Source: JAKORR01 sp964608495 (lineage in GTDB: Bacteria > Armatimonadota > Zipacnadia > Zipacnadales > FEN-943). From it: a stretch of 5,885 bases of DNA. Below the pieces are notes generated by a model, which saw only the letters and a program-made list of their open reading frames with translations, did not search any database and was not told the DNA's origin. The position numbers were made by a program, and so were the translations under genes. The DNA lies in NCBI GenBank assembly GCA_964608495.1, contig CAZSOQ010000288.1:1-5885 (forward strand). The letters are read 5' to 3'. This document shows, piece after piece, positions 1-5,885 of this stretch (within the stretch, counting starts at the first letter, position 1; each line of letters begins with the position of its first letter).

Positions 1-76
1 GGACAGGGCTGTCACACGCGGGGGCGAGCAACACCTGGGCCTCGACGGGCAGGCCGCGTCACTCGGCGGCGGCCTT

Positions 77-132
77 CCCGTACGGGCCAGCTATCGCTGG
101 GGTCACGGCGAGGTTGCGCAGCAGCCTCGCCG
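77..132 (-). terminator. Three adjacent hairpins downstream of lpdA, possible terminator
   Basis: Just past the lpdA stop codon, in the direction of its transcription, three inverted repeats follow one another. The first is an 8-bp perfect stem (106-113 with 125-132) that extends inward by three more pairs after one mismatch (115-117 with 121-123), leaving a 3-base loop. The second is CCAGC/GCTGG (87-91 with 96-100) with a 4-base loop. The third is the 10-bp palindrome CCCGTACGGG (77-86). No T-run follows, so this is not a classical Rho-independent terminator. Stacked stems without U-tracts are plausible 3'-end or Rho-associated structures in GC-rich genomes. The pairing is seen directly; the role is inferred. 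Confidence 0.45.
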
Positions 133-136
133 CGCT

Positions 137-1582
137 CTACCCGGCCTTGGGGCGCGGTCGCCGCCTGGGCCTCGTCGAGGGCGGCGGCATGTGGAGCGTC
201 CGGCCGAGCAGGCACAGCGCCGCCTCGTGGATCGCCTCGGCGAAGGTGGGATGGGCGTGGATCGTGTCCGCCACCTCGCTCGCCGTCGCGCCCAGCTCGA
301 TGGCCATGGCGGCTGCCGCGATCAGCTCGGCGGCCGACGGGCCCACGATCGCCGCGCCCAGCAACTGGCCGCTCTCCGCGTCGGCGATGAGCTTCACCAG
401 GCCCTCCCGCTGGCGCGTGGCCACGGCACGGGAGTTGGCGGCGAAGGGGAAGGTGCCGACGCGGATGGCGCGGCCCGCTTCCCGCGCGGCCTTCTCGGTC
501 AGGCCCACCGACCCGATCTCCGGGCGCGTGAAGATGCACCCCGGCACGCAGTCGTAGTTCACGTGTCCGCCCTCGCCCAGCGCGTTCTCGACCGCGGCCA
601 CGGCCTCGTGCGAGGAGAGATGGGCCAGGCCGGCGCCGCGCAGGCAATCGCCGGCCGCGTAGACGCCCGCCACGTTTGTCTCCAGACGCTCGTTCACCTT
701 GATCCCGGGCCGGTGGGTCTCGACGCCCACCTCCTCGAGCCCCAGGTCGGCGATAGCCGCCCTGCGGCCCACCGCGACCAGGATCGCGTCGTAGTCGCCC
801 ACCGTGCACTCTCCCTCGCACTCGTAGGCCAGGCACTTGCGGCCATCGGCGTCCTCCACGCCCGTGACCTTCGTGCTCGTGTGGACAGCCACACCCCCCT
901 TGCGCAGGGAGGTCTCGAGGACCTGAGCGATGTCGGGGTCCTCGGTGGGCACGACCTGCGGGAGCATCTCGAACAGGCCGACCTTGCAGCCGAGCTGGGA
1001 GTAGATGTAGGCGAACTCGCAGCCCAGCGCGCCTGCCCCGACGACGGCAATGCTCTCGAAGGGACCGGGCAGATTGACGCCCTCGTCGCTGGTGAAGACC
1101 TGCGGGGAGTCCAGGCCGGGGATCGGCGGGATGAGGGGCACGGAGCCCGTGGCGATGAGCACGACGCCGCCCGTGACGACCGACTCGGAGCCGTCTGCGG
1201 CCGTCACGTGAACCTGGCCATCGCCAAGGAGGCGGGCGCGGCCCGCGAGCGTGGCGACCTTGTTGGCGTCCAGGAGTAGCTCGACGCCCGATACGAGCTG
1301 CTTGACCGCCCGCGACTTGAGCCTGCGCACGCCCTCCCAATCCACCTCCGGCTCCGCGAAGGTGATGCCGAAGGCGCGTGCTTCTCTCGCCAGCTCGAGG
1401 GCCTCGGCGGCGTGGATGAGGGCCTTGGACGGGATGCATCCGCGATTGAGGCAGGTGCCTCCGACCGAGTCCCTCTCGACGATGGCGACCGAAGCGCCGA
1501 GCTGCGCGGCGCGAATGGCGCCGACGTACCCGGCGGGCCCGGCGCCGATGATGACGAGATCGAAGGGTCCTTGCGAAGCCAT
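137..1582 (-). CDS. lpdA: Dihydrolipoyl dehydrogenase (E3 component)
   Basis: This cytoplasmic FAD flavoprotein reoxidises the dihydrolipoyl groups of 2-oxoacid dehydrogenase or glycine cleavage complexes with NAD+. The 481-residue product has the normal family length and order. The N-terminal FAD fold has the dinucleotide motif GAGPAG at 13-18. The redox-active disulfide motif GGTCLNRGCIPSK places its cysteines at 44 and 49. ATGS lies at 144-147. The second nucleotide fold carries GAGALG at 182-187, with an acidic residue (Glu205) ending its second strand, as expected for NAD rather than NADP. The second FAD motif AGD is at 310-312. The C-terminal interface domain has the catalytic HPT at 444-446 with Glu449. 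The start is an ATG with GGAGG seven bases upstream. The last 16 residues form a Pro/Arg-rich basic tail (from about PPPSTRPRRR) beyond the conserved domain. No E1, E2 or glycine cleavage gene is in view. The other members of the disulfide oxidoreductase family (mercuric or glutathione reductase) fit less well. Confidence 0.97.
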   Translation of the reverse strand: MASQGPFDLVIIGAGPAGYVGAIRAAQLGASVAIVERDSVGGTCLNRGCIPSKALIHAAEALELAREARAFGITFAEPEVDWEGVRRLKSRAVKQLVSGVELLLDANKVATLAGRARLLGDGQVHVTAADGSESVVTGGVVLIATGSVPLIPPIPGLDSPQVFTSDEGVNLPGPFESIAVVGAGALGCEFAYIYSQLGCKVGLFEMLPQVVPTEDPDIAQVLETSLRKGGVAVHTSTKVTGVEDADGRKCLAYECEGECTVGDYDAILVAVGRRAAIADLGLEEVGVETHRPGIKVNERLETNVAGVYAAGDCLRGAGLAHLSSHEAVAAVENALGEGGHVNYDCVPGCIFTRPEIGSVGLTEKAAREAGRAIRVGTFPFAANSRAVATRQREGLVKLIADAESGQLLGAAIVGPSAAELIAAAAMAIELGATASEVADTIHAHPTFAEAIHEAALCLLGRTLHMPPPSTRPRRRPRPKAG

Positions 1583-1589
1583 GTGTCAA

Positions 1590-1594
1590 CCTCC
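1590..1594 (-). promoter_or_regulatory. Ribosome binding site of lpdA
   Basis: The minus strand reads GGAGG with seven bases to the ATG at 1582-1580. This supports that start. Confidence 0.8.
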
Positions 1595-1616
1595 GGCAGG
1601 TGGGGCAACTCGGGTG

Positions 1617-1646
1617 AGGATAGCACCCTTCGCCGTGGGCAGACAA
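1617..1646 (-). promoter_or_regulatory. Candidate sigma-70-type promoter of lpdA
   Basis: On the minus strand TTGTCT (1646-1641) is followed after 18 bases by TATCCT (1622-1617), a good -10 match with the key T, A and final T. Transcription would start near 1610, giving a short leader of about 28 bases that contains the ribosome binding site. The prediction is by eye only. Confidence 0.45.
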
Positions 1647-1676
1647 CAGCAGGAGATGGTCCTGGCAGCCTGACGC

Positions 1677-1729
1677 CGGCGGCCCGGAGGGGCGGCGCCG
1701 AAGCCTTGAGGGACGCCGGCGGGCCGCCG
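1677..1729. repeat. 10-bp inverted repeat with an overlapping 11-bp direct repeat in the divergent control region
   Basis: CGGCGGCCCG at 1677-1686 is exactly complementary to CGGGCCGCCG at 1720-1729, leaving 33 bases between the arms. In the same stretch GACGCCGGCGG occurs twice, at 1672-1682 and 1712-1722, 40 bases apart. The block sits between the two divergent promoter candidates, where a shared operator would be expected. Both repeats are GC-only or nearly so, which raises the odds of chance in this background. Confidence 0.4.
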
Positions 1730-1755
1730 CTCGCGGCTCGGCGACGGCCGGGCTG

Positions 1756-1784
1756 TTGACCCGCGCACGGCTTGGTCGTACCCT
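1756..1784 (+). promoter_or_regulatory. Candidate sigma-70-type promoter of the lysine dehydrogenase-like gene
   Basis: TTGACC (1756-1761) is separated by 17 bases from TACCCT (1779-1784). Five of six -35 bases match consensus, and the -10 keeps the most conserved T, A and T. The predicted start near 1791 leaves a leader of about 70 bases before GTG 1863 and about 20 bases before the alternative GTG 1812. Confidence 0.5.
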
Positions 1785-1849
1785 CCGCAGCGTGGGGGTG
1801 GGAGACCTTGGGTGGCGTCCACGGTGGGCCAGGGCGCCCTGATGAGCCC

Positions 1850-1856
1850 GGAGGTG
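1850..1856 (+). promoter_or_regulatory. Ribosome binding site that selects GTG 1863
   Basis: GGAGGTG lies with its GGAGG core eight bases before GTG 1863. It is the strongest Shine-Dalgarno match among the three candidate starts (1812, 1842, 1863), and only this start begins directly with the Rossmann strand. Confidence 0.65.
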
Positions 1857-1862
1857 AGCCGC

Positions 1863-3026
1863 GTGAGGATCCTGCTGCTGGGCGGTGGTCTGCAGGGCAG
1901 GGCCGCTCTGCACGACCTGGCCGGGACGCCCGACGTCGAGCGCGTCGTTGTCGCCGACAACCGGCCCGAGGCCGTGAGCGAGTATGTCGCAGGGCTGGGC
2001 TCGGACAAGCTCGAGGTGTTGGCGCTGGACGCCGCGGACCCGGCGACGGTCTCGCGCATGGTCGGCGGCGGGCATGATGTGGTGCTGGACCTGCTGCCGA
2101 GGCAGTTCATACGCACCGTGGGCGAGGCGGCGGTAGAGCACGGCGTGCACCTGGTCAACACCTACTACGATCACGATCTGCGGCATCTGGACGGCGCGGC
2201 GCGAGAGCGTGGCGTCGCTCTCATGCCCGAGTGCGGGATGGACCCCGGGATAGACCTGGTGCTGGCCGGGGAGGCGGTGCGCAGGTTCGATGCCGTGGAG
2301 GAGTTCATCAGCTACGGTGCGGGCTTCCCCGAGCCGGCGGCCGCGGACAACCCCCTCAGGTACAAGGTCTCCTGGACCTTCGAGGGCGTGCTCAACTCCT
2401 ACCTGCGGGCCGGGAGGATCGTGCGCGACGGCCAAGTCGTCGAGGTGCCCGCGACGGGGATGTTCGCCGAGCGCTTCATCCACACGGTGGACGTCCCGGG
2501 CGTGGGCGTGCTCGAGGCCTTCCCCAACGGTGACGTGGTCGCCTACGCCGAGAAGCTCGGCCTCGGTGACAGCCTGCGCTCGGCCGGGCGGTACACGCTT
2601 CGGTGGCCGGGCCACTGTCGGTTCTGGAAGACGATGGTGGACCTGGGATTCCTGGGCGAGGAGCCGGTGCCGGGGCTGCCGGCTGAAGTCACGCCGCGCC
2701 GGTTCCTCGCGGCGCTGCTGGAGCCGCAGCTTCAGTACGGGCCCGAGGAGCGAGACGTGGCGCTGATTCGGGTCGAGGTGGCGGGCCTGGTGGGAGGGCA
2801 GAGGCGGAGGCTGGTCCTGCAGGTGCTGGACCTGCGGGACCTCGAGACGGGGCTTCTCGCCATGAACCGGACGGTGGGCTACACCGCGAGCATCGTCGCG
2901 CGCATGATTGGGCGGGGCGAGATCGAGGCGCGGGGACTGCTGTCGCCCACGCGCGACATTCCCTATGAGCCCTTTGTCCAGGCTCTGGCGGAGCGCGGGA
3001 TCGTCGTGTCGTGCGAGTGGAGTTAG
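1863..3026 (+). CDS. Saccharopine dehydrogenase family protein, lysine 6-dehydrogenase-like
   Basis: This is a probable NAD(P)-dependent amino acid dehydrogenase of 387 residues. The N-terminus is a Rossmann fold: a hydrophobic strand (RILLLGGG), the glycine-rich turn GGGLQG at 7-12, and Asp32 ending the second strand, which suggests NAD preference. Next come a segment around ECGMDPGID (123-131), the substrate-domain motif WTFEGVLNSY (171-180), a WPGH motif (248-251), and a closing helical segment GYTASIVARMIGRGEI (339-354) followed by a short tail ending ERGIVVSCEWS. Length and motif order match, from memory, lysine 6-dehydrogenase (lysine to allysine plus ammonia) better than full saccharopine dehydrogenase. 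Saccharopine reductase or carboxynorspermidine dehydrogenase remain possible. The GTG start at 1863 is chosen because GGAGG lies eight bases upstream and the Rossmann strand begins at once. GTG 1812 (17 residues longer, with a weaker GGGAG) and ATG 1842 are alternatives. No lysine catabolism genes are adjacent, so the substrate is unproven. Confidence 0.88.
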   Translation: MRILLLGGGLQGRAALHDLAGTPDVERVVVADNRPEAVSEYVAGLGSDKLEVLALDAADPATVSRMVGGGHDVVLDLLPRQFIRTVGEAAVEHGVHLVNTYYDHDLRHLDGAARERGVALMPECGMDPGIDLVLAGEAVRRFDAVEEFISYGAGFPEPAAADNPLRYKVSWTFEGVLNSYLRAGRIVRDGQVVEVPATGMFAERFIHTVDVPGVGVLEAFPNGDVVAYAEKLGLGDSLRSAGRYTLRWPGHCRFWKTMVDLGFLGEEPVPGLPAEVTPRRFLAALLEPQLQYGPEERDVALIRVEVAGLVGGQRRRLVLQVLDLRDLETGLLAMNRTVGYTASIVARMIGRGEIEARGLLSPTRDIPYEPFVQALAERGIVVSCEWS

Positions 3027-3082
3027 AGCCAAGGACGGTGGGGAGCCCTGGTGTGAGCGGGCCGTCGTCGGTGGCTGAGCAG

Positions 3083-3112
3083 GTGAACTTGCGGGCCGCC
3101 GTCGGGTATCAT
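3083..3112 (+). promoter_or_regulatory. Candidate promoter of the URO-D-like gene
   Basis: TATCAT at 3107-3112 matches five of six -10 consensus bases and stands out in GC-rich sequence. A weak -35 (GTGAAC, 3083-3088) lies 18 bases upstream. The predicted transcript start near 3119 leaves a leader of about 27 bases that still includes the AAGGAG ribosome site. The weak -35 lowers confidence. Confidence 0.4.
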
Positions 3113-3130
3113 GGGTGGGAGCACGTGCCC

Positions 3131-3136
3131 AAGGAG
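3131..3136 (+). promoter_or_regulatory. Ribosome binding site that selects ATG 3146
   Basis: AAGGAG is placed nine bases before the ATG. It decides against the 45-codon upstream extension to GTG 3011. Confidence 0.7.
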
Positions 3137-3145
3137 CTGGTAGCC

Positions 3146-4204
3146 ATGCCCGAAGAGACTAGGACCCCCGTGGAGCGATGGCTGGCTGTTCTGCGCCGTG
3201 AGAAGCCCGATCGCATCCCGATGGACTACTGGGCCACCGGCGAGGCGACGCGGAAGGTGATGGACCACCTCGGCTGCGGGACGCAGGAGGAGCTGCTCGC
3301 GCGGCTGCACGTTGACCGCCCGGTGGTGGTCGGGCCGAGGTACGTCGGGCCGACGCCCCCGGCGGGGGAGGACATCTTCGGCTGCCGGTCCAGGCCCGTG
3401 GACTACGGGACGGGCGTCTACAGCGAGTGCGTGTACAACCCGCTGGCCCAGTACGACAGCGTGGAGGGGATCGAGGCCAACTACACCTGGCCCGACCCGG
3501 ACTGGTGGGACTACAGCGAGGTGCCCCAGCAGTTGGTCGGCAACGAGGACAAGCCGATCCAGGGCGGCGGTTCGGAGCCCTTCCTGGTCTACAAGAACCT
3601 GCGCGGGCAGGAACGGGCCTTCATGGACCTCATCGAGTACCCCGACATCGTGCACTACAGCCTGGACAAGCTCTTCGAGCTGGCCTACCAGAACACGCTG
3701 CGCATCTACGAGGCCATCCCCGGGAAGGTGCACATCAGCTACGTGGCGGAGGACCTCGGGGCGCAGGACAGCCTGATGTACTCGCCGGGGCAGATCCGCG
3801 AGTTCCTGCTGCCGCGGATGAGGCGGATGATGGACCTGGTGCACTCGGCCGGGGCGTACGTGTTCCACCACACGGACGGGGCCGCGCGGGACATCCTGCC
3901 GGACCTGGTCGAGGCCGGTATTGACGTGCTCAACCCCGTCCAGTGGCGCTGCAAGGGCATGGAGCGCGAGGGCCTCAAGCGCGACTTCGGCGACCGGCTC
4001 GTCTTCCACGGCGCCGTGGACAATCAGTACACGCTGGCCTTCGGGACGGTCGAGGAAGTGCGTCAGGAAGTGCTGGACAACATCAGGATACTGGGCGAGG
4101 GCGGCGGGTACATCCTGGCGCCCTGCCACAACATCCAGGCGGTGAGCCCGCCGGAGAACATCGTGGCGATGTACGAGACGGGCTACGAGGCCGGCTGGTC
4201 CTGA
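3146..4204 (+). CDS. Uroporphyrinogen decarboxylase (URO-D) superfamily protein, not HemE
   Basis: This is a 352-residue cytoplasmic TIM-barrel protein of the URO-D superfamily, which includes HemE and the corrinoid/coenzyme M methyltransferases MtaA, MtbA and CmuA. The N-terminus VERWLAVLRREKPDRIPMDYW (8-28) is the usual opening of the non-HemE members. The HemE substrate-arginine signature (RQAGR type) is absent, so haem synthesis is unlikely. Other landmarks are EDLGAQDSLMYSP (202-214), a strand ending in HHTDGA (241-246), HGAVDN (288-293) and APCHNIQAVSPPENI (325-339). In MtaA-type enzymes zinc is held by His-X-Cys and a distant Cys; here His242, Asp244 and Cys327 occupy what look like matching places, so a metal-dependent methyl transfer or demethylation role is possible but inferred. 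The ATG has AAGGAG nine bases upstream. An upstream in-frame GTG at 3011 would overlap the previous gene, adds 45 residues that do not look like the family, and lies before a likely promoter. The physiological substrate is unknown. Confidence 0.9.
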   Translation: MPEETRTPVERWLAVLRREKPDRIPMDYWATGEATRKVMDHLGCGTQEELLARLHVDRPVVVGPRYVGPTPPAGEDIFGCRSRPVDYGTGVYSECVYNPLAQYDSVEGIEANYTWPDPDWWDYSEVPQQLVGNEDKPIQGGGSEPFLVYKNLRGQERAFMDLIEYPDIVHYSLDKLFELAYQNTLRIYEAIPGKVHISYVAEDLGAQDSLMYSPGQIREFLLPRMRRMMDLVHSAGAYVFHHTDGAARDILPDLVEAGIDVLNPVQWRCKGMEREGLKRDFGDRLVFHGAVDNQYTLAFGTVEEVRQEVLDNIRILGEGGGYILAPCHNIQAVSPPENIVAMYETGYEAGWS

Positions 4205-4242
4205 CGCCTGGGCGAGGGCCCGAGCGTCCCTGTGTTGGTGGG

Positions 4243-4270
4243 CACCCCGGGGGGCAGGCGGTCCGGGGTG
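4243..4270 (+). terminator. Hairpin after the URO-D-like gene, possible terminator
   Basis: CACCCCGG (4243-4250) pairs perfectly with CCGGGGTG (4263-4270) across a 12-base loop, starting 38 bases after the stop codon; one G-T pair can extend the stem. No T-run follows, so it may be a 3'-end stabiliser or weak terminator rather than a classical intrinsic one. Confidence 0.4.
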
Positions 4271-4339
4271 TGAGGATGGGCGTGTGAGTGCCATCGCCGC
4301 CCGCGAGGCCTGAGTGCGTCGAGGTGGTTCCGGACTGAC

Positions 4340-4345
4340 GGGGAG
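4340..4345 (+). promoter_or_regulatory. Ribosome binding site for the membrane protein start
   Basis: GGGGAG lies ten bases before ATG 4356, slightly long spacing; a second purine block GGTGG (4347-4351) is closer, at four bases. Either way ATG 4356 is better served than the upstream GTG 4314. Confidence 0.5.
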
Positions 4346-4355
4346 TGGTGGACCC

Positions 4356-5318
4356 ATGTCGCCTGGCGCGAACGAGGAAGCCCCCGAGGGTCGGCCTCCC
4401 ACCGGAGTGGCCCGCTCGGTCGTCGCGGGCGCGGCCGGCTTGGCTCTGGCCGGCCTCCTCCTGTGGCTGGTCTTCTGCCGACTCCATCCCTCCATCGTGG
4501 CCCTGGGGCTCGGGCTGCCCACTCTCTGCGCTCTGATCGCCGGCTGGCCCGTGGGGCTCCTGGATACGAGGCGGCCCGCCCTGACGGCCTGCGTTGCCTG
4601 CCTGCTGCTGGCTGGCGGGTTCGCCGGCGCGGCTGCGGGCCTTGGCGGTATGTCGGGGGACGACACGGGCTTCGGGCTCGTGGTGGCGGCCGGGATCGTC
4701 GCGTGCCCCTGCGCCGCCTTTGGTGCCCAGGTTGCGGCGGTTGCGCGGCGTCGGGCGCCTGTGGCCGTGCCCCTCGGGTCGGTCTGCCTGGCCGTGGCTT
4801 TCGTGGCCCTCTACGTCCTCCCCGAGCGGGCCCACCAGCGCGACGTCCAGGCCTTCCTGGCGACGCAGATGGGTGAGGTCCGCGCTCTGGTCTCGCGCGA
4901 TCTGGTGGACGTCCCCGAGACCGGCCTCGCCTGGGAACACAGGCTTCTCGGCGGCTTCCTGCGCGGAGTGCGGCTGGAGACGTCGTGGTCGCTCGGCCCG
5001 GAGGAGGCTGCGCCGGGCAAGGCGGACCTGAGCATCGGCGTCAACTACGTCAGCTCCGGCGGGAGCCTGGACGACCGCGTATTCGAGGTGGCCTTCGCCT
5101 ACGAGCCGAGCGTTGAGCGGGAGATGGCCTCAGCGGCTGAGGCCCTGGCACTGCTCGCGGCAGTGGGCGTGCACGAGCCGGCGGAGCCACTGGCGCGGAT
5201 CGCCACCGGGGCGTGGTCGGCCCTGTGGCGGGACGGCAGGCCCAGGTACGAGGTGGTGGTCGAGCCAAAGGGGCGCGTGCGGGCGAGCAGGCAGTTCCAG
5301 GCTTATCTGCTGGACTAG
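4356..5318 (+). CDS. Hypothetical membrane protein, five predicted helices and a C-terminal soluble domain
   Basis: I do not recognise a family for this 320-residue protein. After an acidic, proline-rich N-terminus there are five likely membrane segments at about 21-41, 45-68, 74-98, 105-130 and 135-155. The connecting loops DTRRP (70-74) and RRRAP (131-135) are basic, while SGDDTG (100-105) is acidic. The positive-inside rule therefore puts the N-terminus in the cytoplasm and the last 165 residues outside the membrane. That tail alternates charged helix-like stretches (QRDVQAFLATQMGEVRALV, 161-179; EREMASAAEALALLAAV, 254-270) with strand-like ones (LSIGVNYVS, RVFEVAFAYE, RYEVVVEPKGRV), so it looks like a folded alpha/beta domain. 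It has no cysteine, no obvious catalytic motif and no signal peptide of its own. The ATG at 4356 has GGGGAG ten bases upstream; GTG 4314 is an in-frame alternative that adds 14 residues. It follows the URO-D-like gene after 151 bases and converges on glmS. The coding call is good because the TM pattern and stop are coherent; the function is unknown. Confidence 0.82.
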   Translation: MSPGANEEAPEGRPPTGVARSVVAGAAGLALAGLLLWLVFCRLHPSIVALGLGLPTLCALIAGWPVGLLDTRRPALTACVACLLLAGGFAGAAAGLGGMSGDDTGFGLVVAAGIVACPCAAFGAQVAAVARRRAPVAVPLGSVCLAVAFVALYVLPERAHQRDVQAFLATQMGEVRALVSRDLVDVPETGLAWEHRLLGGFLRGVRLETSWSLGPEEAAPGKADLSIGVNYVSSGGSLDDRVFEVAFAYEPSVEREMASAAEALALLAAVGVHEPAEPLARIATGAWSALWRDGRPRYEVVVEPKGRVRASRQFQAYLLD

Positions 5319-5494
5319 AGGCGTGGTAAGCTTGGGGTAAAGTGCGGGGCTTGTTGAGAGGCTCTGGCGATGGCGGGGGCCAACAGAAGCCAGGCACGAC
5401 GGTTCAGGGCGGATTGGCCACGATCGGTCGCGGCGTGTGTCTTCGCGGTCGGCGCGAGCGCGGGCCTTGGGTCCACAGCGCGCTTCGTGGCCGG
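5319..5494. other. Convergent intergenic gap without a clear terminator
   Basis: This gap separates the ends of the membrane protein gene and glmS. No strong stem followed by a T-run is visible on either strand. A weak nested hairpin can form at 5364-5393 (CTGGC with GCCAG, inner TGGC with GCCA), and GC-rich near-palindromes occur around 5451-5466. I see no small gene here that I would support. Confidence 0.5.

Positions 5495-5885
<391 letters not shown>

Noticed and set aside
1..32. A possible start of another minus-strand gene at the left edge (GTG near 32, reading MLLAPACDSPV)
   Set aside because: No convincing ribosome binding site and only eleven codons visible, so there is nothing to support a gene.
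12..3032. A 1006-codon open frame on the minus strand spanning lpdA and the whole dehydrogenase-like gene
   Set aside because: Its translation is low-complexity Arg/Pro/Gly/Ala sequence with no domain, and it overlaps two genes with clear family motifs. It is a by-product of high third-position GC.
3111..3143. A ten-codon frame (ATG to TAG) ending two bases before the URO-D-like start, resembling a leader peptide
   Set aside because: It has no ribosome binding site of its own and its ATG overlaps the likely -10 element, so it probably lies at or before the transcript start.
3146..4204. Annotation as hemE, uroporphyrinogen decarboxylase of haem synthesis
   Set aside because: The N-terminal substrate-binding arginine signature of HemE is missing, and no haem biosynthesis gene is adjacent.
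3023..4666. A 547-codon minus-strand frame antisense to the URO-D-like gene
   Set aside because: Same explanation: no recognisable motif, compositional bias typical of an antisense shadow, and a well-supported gene on the other strand.
5364..5393. Nested weak hairpin as a bidirectional terminator between the membrane protein gene and glmS
   Set aside because: The arms are only five and four pairs, far from the glmS stop, with no T-run on either side; chance is a sufficient explanation.

Overview
The window is GC-rich bacterial chromosomal DNA (roughly two thirds or more G+C by eye). Codons strongly prefer G or C in the third position, which is why long spurious open frames lie antisense to the real genes. 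It holds four complete protein genes and one gene cut by the right edge. I see no rRNA, tRNA, CRISPR array, insertion sequence, integrase or phage gene. Dihydrolipoyl dehydrogenase and GlmS are ordinary chromosomal housekeeping genes. Members of the divergent URO-D family like the one here are, from general knowledge, numerous in high-GC environmental phyla such as Planctomycetota and Armatimonadota. That fits the window, but the sequence alone does not fix the phylum.

Layout from left to right: a non-coding left edge with three adjacent hairpins (77-132); lpdA on the minus strand (137-1582); a 280-base divergent control region with one promoter candidate per direction and GC-rich repeats between them; a lysine 6-dehydrogenase/saccharopine dehydrogenase-like gene (1863-3026, +); a URO-D superfamily gene without the HemE signature (3146-4204, +), probably with its own promoter; a hairpin in the gap (4243-4270); a five-helix membrane protein of unknown function (4356-5318, +); a 176-base convergent gap; and the 3' end of glmS on the minus strand (5495 to the window edge).

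How the genes relate: lpdA supplies the E3 flavoprotein of 2-oxoacid dehydrogenase or glycine cleavage complexes, and no partner subunits are in view. The dehydrogenase-like gene and the URO-D-like gene run in the same direction with a 119-base gap and could be co-transcribed, but a promoter-like sequence in the gap suggests at least partial independence. No shared pathway is evident. GlmS makes glucosamine 6-phosphate for the cell envelope. The region reads as a set of mostly independent genes rather than a dedicated system. The least explained parts are the URO-D-like enzyme, the membrane protein with its predicted external domain, and the structured divergent control region. I found no convincing new multi-gene system.
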